Assembly: GCA_964614605.1 (NCBI GenBank)
Contig: CAZTLU010000025.1
Location: 1-21,921 of the forward strand
Reading direction: 5' to 3'
DNA length: 21,921 nt
Origin: Fimenecus sp964614605
GTDB taxonomy: Bacteria > Bacillota > Clostridia > Oscillospirales > Acutalibacteraceae
In this document: positions 1 through 6,870 of the stretch, one piece after another
Layout: each line of letters starts with the position of its first letter
Position numbering within the stretch: the first letter of the stretch is position 1
Notes under the pieces: generated by a model
The model's input: only the letters and a program-made list of their open reading frames with translations
What the model was told of the DNA's origin: nothing
Database searches by the model: none
Position numbers and translations under genes: made by a program

Positions 1-124
1 ATGAGAAAACCAATGTTGAAATCAAGCATATTAACGTGCCAATGACTGCTGATAACACTATTCCGATGATGTTTTTGGTCGTAATTGACTCATCATTTTT
101 TCGCTTCGACACTTTTTTGTGCAT
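1..124 (-). CDS. Small membrane protein, N-terminal part (possibly TIGR04086/YrzE-like), cut by window edge
   Basis: An open frame begins with ATG at 122-124 and stays open for 41 codons to the window edge. The visible part starts with a basic, polar stretch (MHKKVSKRKNDE) and then a hydrophobic segment at about residues 20-41 (IIGIVLSAVIGTLICLISTL), typical of a small integral membrane protein. A GAGGG ribosome binding site lies 8 nt upstream, inside the terminator stem that follows yajC. In many Clostridia a small TIGR04086-family membrane protein follows yajC, so that family is my inference from position and topology, not from a clear motif. The C-terminal part lies outside the window. A second possible start is the GTG at codon 5. 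Confidence 0.45.
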   Translation of the reverse strand, partial: MHKKVSKRKNDESITTKNIIGIVLSAVIGTLICLISTLVFS

Positions 125-170
125 AAAAAAATCCCTCACATTCAATACAGAATATGAGGGAATCTCTTTT
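125..170 (-). terminator. Rho-independent terminator after yajC (A/T-rich on both sides)
   Basis: The arms at 132-143 and 150-161 (TCCCTCACATTC and GAATATGAGGGA) pair over 12 positions with one mismatch around a 6-nt loop. Read on the minus strand the hairpin is followed by seven T (complement of the A-run 125-131), so it ends the queA-tgt-yajC transcript. The T-rich stretch 163-170 could let it act weakly in the other direction. The 3' arm carries the GAGGG ribosome binding site of the next minus-strand frame. Confidence 0.75.
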
Positions 171-182
171 ATTATAACTAAA

Positions 183-596
183 TTATTCTTTGTCTTTTGA
201 CTTCTTGCTCTTCTTTTCGGCTCTTTTAGCTTCCATTTCAGCCCTGGCAGCTTCACGCTCTGCTTGAATCTTCTCGTTAGCTGTGTGGTTGGTCTGAATA
301 GCATATTTCTTAAACTTAATCTTTACTCTGTCAGAGCCTGTTTCGATAACAATTGTGTCATCCTTTACAGCAACAACTTTACCGCAGATACCGCCGATTG
401 TTGTGATTTCGTCACCAATCTGTGTGTTCTCGCGAATTTCCTGTTCCATTTTCTGCTGCTTTTTCTGAGGTCTGATTGTTGTGAAGTACATAAGAACGAA
501 CATAAGAACAATCATGACTATCATCATTGCTGAACCGCCCTGAGTGCCATCTGTACTTGAAGAAGACATCATAGCAAAAGTTAAAAATTCTGTCAT
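183..596 (-). CDS. yajC: Preprotein translocase subunit YajC
   Basis: YajC is a small single-pass membrane protein that associates with SecDF and the SecYEG translocon and helps protein export. This copy has 137 residues, slightly long for the family because of a charged, Lys/Glu/Ala-rich C-terminal tail. One membrane segment lies at about residues 22-40, followed by the typical cytoplasmic IRPQKKQQK motif (41-49) and the small beta domain with IGDEITTIGGICGKV. I place the start at 596 because TTGGAGG lies 8 nt upstream of that ATG. An in-frame ATG 11 codons further upstream has no ribosome binding site. It follows tgt on the same strand, an order seen widely in bacteria, and is followed by a terminator. 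Confidence 0.93.
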   Translation of the reverse strand: MTEFLTFAMMSSSSTDGTQGGSAMMIVMIVLMFVLMYFTTIRPQKKQQKMEQEIRENTQIGDEITTIGGICGKVVAVKDDTIVIETGSDRVKIKFKKYAIQTNHTANEKIQAEREAARAEMEAKRAEKKSKKSKDKE

Positions 597-692
597 TTGG
601 TTTTCCTCCAATAAATGTAATTTTTTCAATCCTGAATATTATACATAATTATTACATATTTTGCAACATATTTTTTAAAATTTACAATTTAT

Positions 693-1823
693 TTAAATAC
701 GCGTGTCAAGCTTATTGACATATTTATTATAAAACTCATCAAATGTATTATTATCAAGAGCTTCACGAATTCTTGTCATAAGATTATTGTAGAAATAAAG
801 ATTATGCATAACACAAAGACGCATTGCAAGCATTTCTTGCGCCTTGAATAAATGTCTTATATATGCACGGGAATGCTTTTGACAAGTCGGACAATTACAT
901 TTGGGGTCAATAGGTAATTCATCTTTTTCATATTTTTTATTGTTTATATTGATAATTCCGTCATCGGTAAAAAGGTGACCGTGACGCGCATTACGGCTTG
1001 GCATAACACAATCAAAAAGGTCAACTCCCCTTCTTACTCCCTCAAGAATATTGCCGGGAGTACCAACGCCCATAAGATATCTGGGTTTATCTGCGGGCAT
1101 ATAGGGTTCAACTGCAGAAATAATGCGGTACATATCTTCTTTAGGCTCACCTACCGCAAGTCCGCCAATTGCATAACCGTCCAAATCAAGTTTAGCAATT
1201 TCCTTCATATGCTCAATTCGTAAATCATCAAAAGTACAACCTTGATTTATACCAAAGAGCATTTGGTTTCTATTGATTGTATCGGGCAAAGAGTTAAGTC
1301 TGTCCATTTCTGCCTTACAACGATAAAGCCATCGGGTAGTTCTCTCGCAGGATTGCTTTGAATACTCATATTTTGCAGGGTTCTCAACGCATTCATCAAA
1401 CGCCATCGCGATGGTAGAGGCAAGATTTGACTGAATCTGCATACTTTCTTCAGGTCCCATAAAGATTTTATGACCATCAATATGAGAAGAAAAATACACA
1501 CCCTCTTCTTTGATTTTGCGAAGTGCTGCGAGAGAAAAAACCTGAAATCCGCCGCTATCGGTTAAAATTGGTCCATTCCAACCTGTAAATTTGTGAAGAC
1601 CGCCCATTTCTTTTACAAGAGTATCCGTGGGTCTTAAATGCAAGTGGTATGTGTTGCAAAGCTGTACCTGACAGTTAATATCCTTTAAATCATAGGCAGA
1701 AACACCGCCTTTTATTGCACCTTGAGTGGCTACATTCATAAATGCAGGTGTCTGTACCGTTCCGTGTACTGTGTGGAATTCTCCGCGTCGGGCATTGCCG
1801 ACTTTTTTAATAAGTTTATACAT
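693..1823 (-). CDS. tgt: tRNA-guanine transglycosylase (Tgt)
   Basis: Tgt exchanges guanine at wobble position 34 of GUN-anticodon tRNAs (Asp, Asn, His, Tyr) for the queuosine precursor preQ1, in the cytoplasm. The 376-residue protein has the full set of family features: the TDSGGFQVFSL active-site loop with Asp89, GGLAVGE (220-226), the nucleophile Asp271 in DCVMPSRNARHG, and the structural zinc site Cys309, Cys311, Cys314 and His340. Length and spacing match the E. coli enzyme with a shift of seven residues in the C-terminal half. AAGGAG lies 8 nt ahead of the ATG. queA ends 20 bp upstream and acts on the next step of the same pathway, so the two are very likely co-transcribed. Confidence 0.97.
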   Translation of the reverse strand: MYKLIKKVGNARRGEFHTVHGTVQTPAFMNVATQGAIKGGVSAYDLKDINCQVQLCNTYHLHLRPTDTLVKEMGGLHKFTGWNGPILTDSGGFQVFSLAALRKIKEEGVYFSSHIDGHKIFMGPEESMQIQSNLASTIAMAFDECVENPAKYEYSKQSCERTTRWLYRCKAEMDRLNSLPDTINRNQMLFGINQGCTFDDLRIEHMKEIAKLDLDGYAIGGLAVGEPKEDMYRIISAVEPYMPADKPRYLMGVGTPGNILEGVRRGVDLFDCVMPSRNARHGHLFTDDGIININNKKYEKDELPIDPKCNCPTCQKHSRAYIRHLFKAQEMLAMRLCVMHNLYFYNNLMTRIREALDNNTFDEFYNKYVNKLDTRI

Positions 1824-1843
1824 AAAATCTCCTTAATTTATAT

Positions 1844-2872
1844 TTAATAAATAAACATGCAATCGCCAAATGAAAAAAATCTGTATTCTTCATTAACAGC
1901 GGTGTTATAAGCTTCTAAAACATTATCTCTGTCATAAAAAGCAGATACAAGCATAATAAGCGTGCTTTCGGGCAAATGGAAATTTGTAAGTAGTGCATCG
2001 ATACACTTAAATTTATACCCAGGATAAATAAAAATACTTGTCCAGTCGTCAAATTCTTTCATTTCACCCTGTGAATTCATTACGCTTTCAAGGGTTCTGC
2101 AACAAGTTGTGCCGACCGCGATTACTCTGCCGCCGTTTTTTCTGGTTTCATTGATTAAATCTGCAGTTTCTTTTGGAATCTGATAATGCTCTGAATGCAT
2201 CTGATGGTCTTCAATATTTTCTGCCTTAACAGGACGGAAGGTTCCAATACCAACATGTAAAGTTACATATCCGATTTTAATACCTTTTTTGTTGATTTTC
2301 TCAAGAATTTCGCCTGTAAAATGAAGTCCTGCAGTTGGTGCCGCCGCAGAGCCCAATTCCTTTGAATAAACCGTCTGATAGCGCTCTTTATCCTCCAATT
2401 TTTCGGTAATATAATGAGGCAGAGGCATTTCGCCTATTTTATCAAGTACCTCATAAATATTTGATGCCTCATAGCTGAATTTCGCAATTCTGTTTCCGTT
2501 TTCGAGAACTTCTTCAATTTTGCAGGAAAGCAAGCCATCACCGAATGTAAATTCTGCGTCAACTTTTGCACGCTTGCCGGGTCCCGTAATAGTTTCCCAA
2601 CGGTCATTACCGAGATTATTCAAAAGTAAGAATTCAACAATTGCACCTGTATCTTTTTTCACGCCATACATTCGCGCAGGCAAAACTCTTGTGTTATTTA
2701 AAATAAGGCAGTCACCCTCATTAAGATAATCAATAAAATCATAAAAATGCTTATGCTCAATCGACTTATTTTCACGCGATAAAACCATCATTTTTGAATG
2801 GTCGCGAGGCTCAATTGGGGTTTGGGCTATAAGTTCTTTGGGCAAATCGTAGTAAAAATCAGATTTTTTCAT
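1844..2872 (-). CDS. queA: S-adenosylmethionine:tRNA ribosyltransferase-isomerase (QueA)
   Basis: QueA transfers and isomerises the ribosyl part of S-adenosylmethionine onto preQ1 in tRNA, giving epoxyqueuosine. The 342-residue protein shows the family blocks in order: the start YDLPKELIAQTP, then NNTRVLPARMYG, TGPGKRAKV, AAPTAGLHFT, TLHVGIGTFRPV, HSEHYQIP, VGTTCCRTLES and the C-terminal YPGYKFK...LLTNFHLPES. The start at 2872 has GGAG 7 nt upstream and gives the usual N-terminus MKKSDFYYDLP. A longer frame reaches 2920 but would run into the promoter region. It is the first gene of the minus-strand queA-tgt-yajC group, with a promoter about 60 bp upstream. Confidence 0.97.
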   Translation of the reverse strand: MKKSDFYYDLPKELIAQTPIEPRDHSKMMVLSRENKSIEHKHFYDFIDYLNEGDCLILNNTRVLPARMYGVKKDTGAIVEFLLLNNLGNDRWETITGPGKRAKVDAEFTFGDGLLSCKIEEVLENGNRIAKFSYEASNIYEVLDKIGEMPLPHYITEKLEDKERYQTVYSKELGSAAAPTAGLHFTGEILEKINKKGIKIGYVTLHVGIGTFRPVKAENIEDHQMHSEHYQIPKETADLINETRKNGGRVIAVGTTCCRTLESVMNSQGEMKEFDDWTSIFIYPGYKFKCIDALLTNFHLPESTLIMLVSAFYDRDNVLEAYNTAVNEEYRFFSFGDCMFIY

Positions 2873-2911
2873 TATGTTTCTCCGTAAAAATATAGAAATT
2901 GTTAAAAATGT

Positions 2912-2940
2912 TTGACACAATTGCTTTATAATGGTATTAT
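2912..2940 (+). promoter_or_regulatory. Plus-strand sigma-A-type promoter for the lysine operon
   Basis: A perfect TTGACA -35 (2912-2917) and TATTAT -10 (2935-2940) are separated by 17 bp. The expected start of transcription, near 2947, falls at the beginning of the lysine riboswitch aptamer. Confidence 0.8.
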
Positions 2941-2964
2941 ATTAGAGCGATTGAGGCGCAACAA
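2936..2964 (-). promoter_or_regulatory. Minus-strand sigma-A-type promoter for queA-tgt-yajC
   Basis: On the minus strand a TTGTTG -35 (2959-2964) and a perfect TATAAT -10 (2936-2941) are separated by 17 bp. Transcription would start near 2929 and give a leader of roughly 57 nt to queA. The -10 overlaps the -10 of the plus-strand lysine operon promoter base for base except for one position at each end. Confidence 0.6.
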
Positions 2965-3113
2965 AAATCAGTACCGTTTTTGAAACTCCCAAGGGTTTTT
3001 GATAAAGCGTGAAAGGGTTTGTTGCCGAAGAAAAAACAGAGCTTGGGAAATGTTTATTCTGGTTGTATTATTAACAGTAATGCAACTGTCATCATTATTT
3101 GATGGAGTGCTTT
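2944..3113 (+). promoter_or_regulatory. Lysine riboswitch (L-box) aptamer
   Basis: The leader carries the conserved L-box blocks in the right order and spacing: GAGGCGC at 2953-2959, GAAAGGG (3011-3017) followed by GTTGCCGAAG (3021-3030), and near the 3' side TTCTGGTTG and GCAACTGTC (3082-3090). I place the ends by a possible outer pairing of 2944-2949 with 3108-3113, which is weak, so the exact borders are uncertain. It precedes asd-dapA-dapB, the lysine branch of aspartate metabolism, which is the classic target of this riboswitch. Lysine binding is expected to favour the terminator just downstream and switch the operon off. Confidence 0.88.
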
Positions 3114-3147
3114 CGTATTATGAAAACCATAATACAAATGTAATTTT

Positions 3148-3182
3148 ATCAGTAATGGTGTCATAATCATTACTGATTTTTT
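3148..3182 (+). terminator. Riboswitch expression platform: terminator/antiterminator
   Basis: A perfect 10-bp stem (ATCAGTAATG 3148-3157, CATTACTGAT 3168-3177) with a 10-nt loop is followed by six T. The competing antiterminator is visible: CATCATTA (3090-3097), at the 3' edge of the aptamer core, pairs with TAATGGTG (3153-3160), which includes most of the terminator's 5' arm. Extra pairs are possible at 3098-3099 with 3151-3152. A small perfect hairpin (3115-3122 with 3128-3135) lies between them. Confidence 0.85.
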
Positions 3183-3223
3183 ATAACAAATGATAGCATA
3201 TCATTTTTTGGAGGTAATTTCAA

Positions 3224-3877
3224 GTGAAAAAGTATAATGTTGGTGTAATCGGTGCAACCGGTATGGTTGGACAGCGTTTTATGACACTTCTCGATAATCA
3301 CCCTTGGTTTAATGTAAAGGTTCTTGCAGCAAGTCCTCGTTCAGCCGGTAAGAAGTATTCTGATGCAGTAGGTACTAAATGGTGTATGGATGTTGAAATT
3401 CCTGAAGCTATGAAAGATATCGTAGTTATGGATGCAACTGCTGACATAGAAGAAATCGCTTCACAGGTTGATTTTGTTTTCTGTGCAGTTGATATGAAGA
3501 AAGATGAAATTAAAGCACTTGAAGAGGCATATGCCAAGGCAGAATGCCCTGTTATTTCAAACAACAGTGCTCACAGACACACTCCCGATGTTCCTATGAT
3601 TGTTCCAGAACTCAATGCTGACCACGCGGCAATTATTCCCGCACAGAGAAAGCGCCTTGGTACAAAACGCGGCTTCATTGCAGTAAAGTCAAACTGTTCA
3701 CTTCAGAGCTATGTTCCCGCACTCTATCCCCTTTCAAAATTCGGCATTAAAGATGTTCTTGTTTGTACATATCAGGCAATTTCAGGTGCAGGAAAGACTT
3801 TTGATACATGGCCCGAAATGATTGACAACATCATCCCCTTTATCGGCGGTGAAGAGGAAAAGAGCGAAAAAGAGCCT
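3224..3877 (+). CDS. asd: Aspartate-semialdehyde dehydrogenase, N-terminal part (interrupted by assembly gap)
   Basis: Asd reduces aspartyl phosphate to aspartate semialdehyde with NADPH, the branch point to lysine, threonine and methionine. These 218 codons hold the Rossmann GATGMVG motif (10-16), SNNSAHRH and the catalytic Cys158 in SNCSLQ, as in the longer archaeal/fungal-type enzymes used by many Clostridia. The start is GTG at 3224, with GGAGG 9 nt upstream. The frame runs into ten N at 3878-3887 after EKEP and then into foreign sequence with a stop. Joined with 4058-4471 plus about four missing residues, the protein would have about 359 residues, the normal family length. I therefore read it as an intact gene damaged by assembly. 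Confidence 0.95.
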
Positions 3878-3887
3878 NNNNNNNNNN
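3878..3887. other. Assembly gap (10 N) inside asd
   Basis: Ten undetermined bases mark a scaffold join. About 12 bases of native asd (some four codons) are expected to be missing here, judged from the family length and from where recognisable asd coding resumes at about 4058. Confidence 0.97.
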
Positions 3888-4057
3888 TGGGCACCACTTT
3901 CAGGAAAGCCATTGCTGAGATGATGGGGCCTTAAGGTCTGGAGAGGGATCTAATGGGAGTGAGTGGAGAAAATGGCTGGCTGGGCAAATTGGTTTCATTT
4001 TTGTAAGCCCCCCGGCCCCCCACTCCAGGCACTGGGTGGTGGGAAGGGGGTGAGGGG
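3888..4057. other. Foreign, vertebrate-like insert in asd (probable contaminant)
   Basis: About 170 bp that fit neither asd nor this genome. By hand count the stretch is near 57% GC against roughly 40% in the flanking genes, and G-rich on the plus strand. It contains a single CpG, at the centre of CCCCGGCCCC, where about a dozen would be expected from its base content. Strong CpG loss is typical of vertebrate nuclear DNA. It has no terminal repeats, no target-site duplication and no plausible long frame. The right edge is placed at about 4058 because from there the asd frame reads GKVEGDEIVPATSP. The true border may lie a few bases away, inside the G-run. Confidence 0.8.
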
Positions 4058-4471
4058 GGTAAGGTTGAGGGTGACGAAATTGTTCCCGCAACATCACCGA
4101 ACTTCACAGCACAGTGTCTTCGTGTTCCCGTGTCAAACGGTCATATGGGCGCAGTTTTCGTAAGATTTGAGAATAAACCCTCAAAGGAAGAAATATTAAA
4201 TATATGGAAGGATTTTTCAGGTCGTGCACAGGAATTGGAACTCCCACACGCACCAAAGCAGTTCCTCCACTATTTTGAAGAAGACAATATGCCACAGACA
4301 AAGCTCCAGCGTGACCTTGAAGGCGGTATGGCAATTTCAATCGGTCGCCTTCGTGAAGACACACAGTACGATTACAAATTTGTTTGTCTTTCTCACAACA
4401 CACTTCGCGGTGCTGCAGGCGGTGCAGTTCTTATGGCTGAACTTCTTTGCGCAGAAGGTTATATGGACTAA
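4058..4471 (+). CDS. asd: Aspartate-semialdehyde dehydrogenase, C-terminal part
   Basis: This is the continuation of asd in the same reading frame as the N-terminal part. It begins at about GKVEGDEIVPATSP and ends with TAA at 4469-4471. It contains the family's substrate-domain blocks: TAQCLRVPVSNGHMG with the conserved His (codon 4142-4144) and the C-terminal EGGMAISIGRLRED and HNTLRGAAGGAVLMAELL. Internal Met codons such as the one at 4130 are not real starts. There is no ribosome binding site there, and the conserved sequence continues upstream of it. dapA follows after 21 bp. Confidence 0.93.
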   Translation, partial: GKVEGDEIVPATSPNFTAQCLRVPVSNGHMGAVFVRFENKPSKEEILNIWKDFSGRAQELELPHAPKQFLHYFEEDNMPQTKLQRDLEGGMAISIGRLREDTQYDYKFVCLSHNTLRGAAGGAVLMAELLCAEGYMD

Positions 4472-4492
4472 TATCCTATAAGGAGAATAATT

Positions 4493-5383
4493 ATGAGTAA
4501 GAATCCTTTTTTTACAGGCTGTGGTGTTGCTATTGTAACACCCTTCAATGAAGATACAAGTGTAAATTACAAAGCACTTGAAAATCTTTTGGAATTTCAT
4601 ATTGCAAACGAAACAGATTCAATTGTTATTTGCGGTACAACCGGTGAAAGTGCAACTCTTACACCGAGTGAGCATTCTGATGTAATCAAATTCACAGTTG
4701 ATGTTGTAAATCACAGAATTCCTGTTATTGCAGGTACAGGCAGTAATGAAACTGCATACGCAATTGAGCTTTCACAGGACGCTGAAAAAGCAGGCGCAGA
4801 TGCAATGCTTGTTGTTACACCTTATTACAACAAATGCTCTCAGAGAGGCCTTGTTAAGCACTACAACGCTATTGCTGATAATGTTTCAAAGCCTGTTATA
4901 ATTTACAATGTACCAAGTCGTACAGGTGTTAATGTTCTTCCCGAAACTTATGCAGAGCTTGCAGAGCACAAAAACATTATTGCTACAAAAGAAGCAAGCG
5001 GAAATCTTTCACAGATTGCGCAGACAATTGCACTTTGCGGTGATAAGCTTGATGTTTATTCGGGCAACGATGACCAAATTGTTCCCATTATGTCTTTGGG
5101 CGGTAAGGGCGTTATTTCTGTTCTTTCAAACATCTGCCCAAAGGTTGCACACGATATTCCCACACTTTATCTTGAGGGTAAATGCAAAGAAAGTGCTGAG
5201 CTTCAGCTCAAGTATTTAGAGCTTTGCAATGCTATGTTTATGGATGTTAACCCCATTCCTGTTAAGGTTGCAATGCAAATGATGGGTATGGATGTTGGTC
5301 CACTTCGTATGCCTCTTTGCGAAATGACAGATGCTAACAACGCAAAGCTTGAGGCTGTACTTAAAAAGTATAATTTGATTTAA
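4493..5383 (+). CDS. dapA: 4-hydroxy-tetrahydrodipicolinate synthase (DapA)
   Basis: DapA condenses pyruvate with aspartate semialdehyde, the first committed step of lysine and diaminopimelate synthesis. The 296-residue TIM-barrel protein has CGTTGES (47-53), the Tyr138 of YNVPSRTG with the carboxylate-binding Arg143, and the Schiff-base Lys166 in IIATKEASGN. Length is normal for the family. AAGGAG lies 8 nt upstream of the ATG. It sits between asd and dapB in a lysine riboswitch operon, which confirms the pathway. Confidence 0.98.
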   Translation: MSKNPFFTGCGVAIVTPFNEDTSVNYKALENLLEFHIANETDSIVICGTTGESATLTPSEHSDVIKFTVDVVNHRIPVIAGTGSNETAYAIELSQDAEKAGADAMLVVTPYYNKCSQRGLVKHYNAIADNVSKPVIIYNVPSRTGVNVLPETYAELAEHKNIIATKEASGNLSQIAQTIALCGDKLDVYSGNDDQIVPIMSLGGKGVISVLSNICPKVAHDIPTLYLEGKCKESAELQLKYLELCNAMFMDVNPIPVKVAMQMMGMDVGPLRMPLCEMTDANNAKLEAVLKKYNLI

Positions 5384-5405
5384 TTTTATTGTTGGACGTG
5401 AAAAA

Positions 5406-6158
5406 ATGACAAGGATTATTTTAAGCGGTGCTTTAGGAAAAATGGGCAAAGCAATTACTGCTTGTGTGAATAACCGTAACGATTGTGAAATAGTTGCTGG
5501 TGTTGATTTGGCAAATGCCGATTGCTCATTTCCCATATTTAATTCATTTGATGAGGTTAATGTTGATGCAGATGTGATTATTGACTTTTCACATCCGTCA
5601 GTACTTGAAGATTTACTCGCATTTGCGAAAGAAAAGAAAATCCCCGCTGTAATTGCTACAACAGGACTTACTGAACAGCAGATTGAGTCAATCAAATCGG
5701 CTTCTAATGATGTCCCCCTTTTCTTCTCTGCAAATATGTCAATCGGTGTGAGTCTTGTTTCAGAGCTTGCTAAAAAAGCTGCAAAGGTACTTCAAGGTAG
5801 TTTTGATATTGAAATTGTTGAGGCTCATCACAACCAGAAAATTGACGCGCCGAGCGGAACTGCTTTAATGCTTGCAGATTCAATTTCAGAAGCACTTGAT
5901 GAGAAGCAGATTTATGAATTTGACCGTCATTCAAAGAGAATGAAACGCACAAAGAACGAAATTGGAATTCACGCAGTTCGCGGCGGTACAATTGTTGGTG
6001 AGCATGAAATAATCTTTGCAGGTCCTGATGAAGTAATTAAAATTTCACACTCTGCATATTCAAAGCAGTTATTTGCAAACGGTTCAGTAAATGCAGGAAT
6101 TTTCCTTGTAGGAAAGGAACCCGGCTTTTACTCAATGAAAGATTTAGTTAATTCTTAA
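5406..6158 (+). CDS. dapB: 4-hydroxy-tetrahydrodipicolinate reductase (DapB)
   Basis: DapB reduces the DapA product with NAD(P)H to tetrahydrodipicolinate. The 250-residue protein has the N-terminal nucleotide-binding GALGKMG (8-14), IIDFSHPS, ATTGLTE, and the signature EAHHNQKIDAPSGTA (139-153), which carries the catalytic His and Lys145. The ribosome binding site is weak (GGACGTG about 6 nt ahead of the ATG), so translation may lean on the dapA stop 22 bp upstream. The normal N-terminus MTRIILSGALGKMG supports this start. Confidence 0.97.
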   Translation: MTRIILSGALGKMGKAITACVNNRNDCEIVAGVDLANADCSFPIFNSFDEVNVDADVIIDFSHPSVLEDLLAFAKEKKIPAVIATTGLTEQQIESIKSASNDVPLFFSANMSIGVSLVSELAKKAAKVLQGSFDIEIVEAHHNQKIDAPSGTALMLADSISEALDEKQIYEFDRHSKRMKRTKNEIGIHAVRGGTIVGEHEIIFAGPDEVIKISHSAYSKQLFANGSVNAGIFLVGKEPGFYSMKDLVNS

Positions 6159-6172
6159 GGAGGTTTAAATTA

Positions 6173-6625
6173 ATGAACACGATTGATAATATTACAATGA
6201 TTGAAAATGTAACACTTATTTCTATCAATGACTCCCCTGCTGATTTCAAGGTTGTTGCACAGATTTTTGAAATGCTCTCAAATGTAGGAATTGATGTTGA
6301 TATGATTTCGCAAAATCCTCCGCAGGGTAAAACCTCAAATCTTTCTTTTACTGTGAATGATGATGATTTGGGCAAGGTTTTTGAAACTGCTTCAAAGCTT
6401 CGTGAGCTCCACCCTGAACTTAAACTTGCAATCAGTAGTGGTAACACAAAGATTTCAGTTTTTGGTGAAGGAATGAAAAATTGTCCTGGCGTTGCTGCTA
6501 AAGTATTTTCGGCAATTGCATCAACTGATGTTGAAGTGAGAATGATTACAACTTCTGAAGTTGATATTTCAGTTCTTGTTTATAGTCACGACGGTGACGC
6601 AGTTTATTCAGCACTTAATTCATAA
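6173..6625 (+). CDS. Stand-alone double-ACT protein resembling the regulatory half of aspartokinase
   Basis: The 150-residue protein has no kinase domain but closely follows the pattern of the two ACT domains at the aspartokinase C-terminus. The first runs from about residue 12 to 75 (ITLISINDSPADFK-like, then IFEMLSNVGIDVDMISQ and LSFTVNDDDL). The second runs from about 90 to 150 (TKISVFGEGMKNCPGVAAKVF, then VRMITTSEVDISVLV). In aspartokinase these domains bind lysine or threonine and give feedback inhibition. AAGGAGG lies 8 nt ahead of the ATG, and dapB ends 14 bp upstream, so it is part of the lysine operon. It may bind an aspartate-family amino acid or pair with a catalytic aspartokinase subunit encoded elsewhere. 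That role is inference. Confidence 0.85.
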   Translation: MNTIDNITMIENVTLISINDSPADFKVVAQIFEMLSNVGIDVDMISQNPPQGKTSNLSFTVNDDDLGKVFETASKLRELHPELKLAISSGNTKISVFGEGMKNCPGVAAKVFSAIASTDVEVRMITTSEVDISVLVYSHDGDAVYSALNS

Positions 6626-6627
6626 TT

Positions 6628-6864
6628 ATGATATATTGTAATCTAAAAGATTTAAACTCTGATAGTGCGGTTTATTATTTTGGAACTTCAACAGATAATA
6701 TGACTGGTGAAATCGAATTTTTTCGGAATACAGAACCCGTAATTATAAAGCAACCTGTTAATTCTAATGTTCCGCTTACAAGTATAAATAGAATAATGGT
6801 GAAATATTGTAACACATTTACAAAAGGAATATTTCCTAATAAATTATCTTTTGAGAGAGGCTAA
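6628..6864 (+). CDS. Small protein of unknown function (78 residues)
   Basis: I do not recognise this protein. It is soluble-looking, with no membrane segment or clear motif, starts MIYCNLKDLNSDSAVYYFG and is mildly basic at the C-terminus. The ATG starts 3 nt after the stop of the ACT gene, and no ribosome binding site is visible, so reinitiation after the upstream stop would be needed. Base composition differs from its neighbours: about 28% GC by hand count against near 40% in dapA, with more ATA codons. The coding length without stops and the tight spacing to both neighbours argue for a real gene, but it could be a degraded or recently acquired one. Confidence 0.5.
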   Translation: MIYCNLKDLNSDSAVYYFGTSTDNMTGEIEFFRNTEPVIIKQPVNSNVPLTSINRIMVKYCNTFTKGIFPNKLSFERG

Positions 6865-6870
6865 TATCTA

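Noticed and set aside
3188..3209. Small hairpin AAATGATA/TATCATTT plus T-run just before the asd ribosome binding site as a second terminator
   Set aside because: The stem is almost all A-T with a 3-nt loop, too weak to count as a terminator. It may only affect local RNA structure.
3888..4057. The asd interruption as an insertion sequence, intron or intein
   Set aside because: No inverted repeats, no target duplication, no intron or intein motifs. It abuts an assembly gap and has vertebrate-type CpG depletion.
3900..4163. Short open frames on both strands over the insert in asd (3900-4097 minus, 3963-4163 plus)
   Set aside because: They lie in the CpG-poor foreign stretch, have no ribosome binding site, and encode Pro/Gly-rich low-complexity products. 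The plus-strand frame runs on into asd coding in another frame.
5216..5695. Minus-strand frame of 159 codons across the dapA/dapB junction
   Set aside because: It runs across two clear genes on the other strand and has no start signal or motif.
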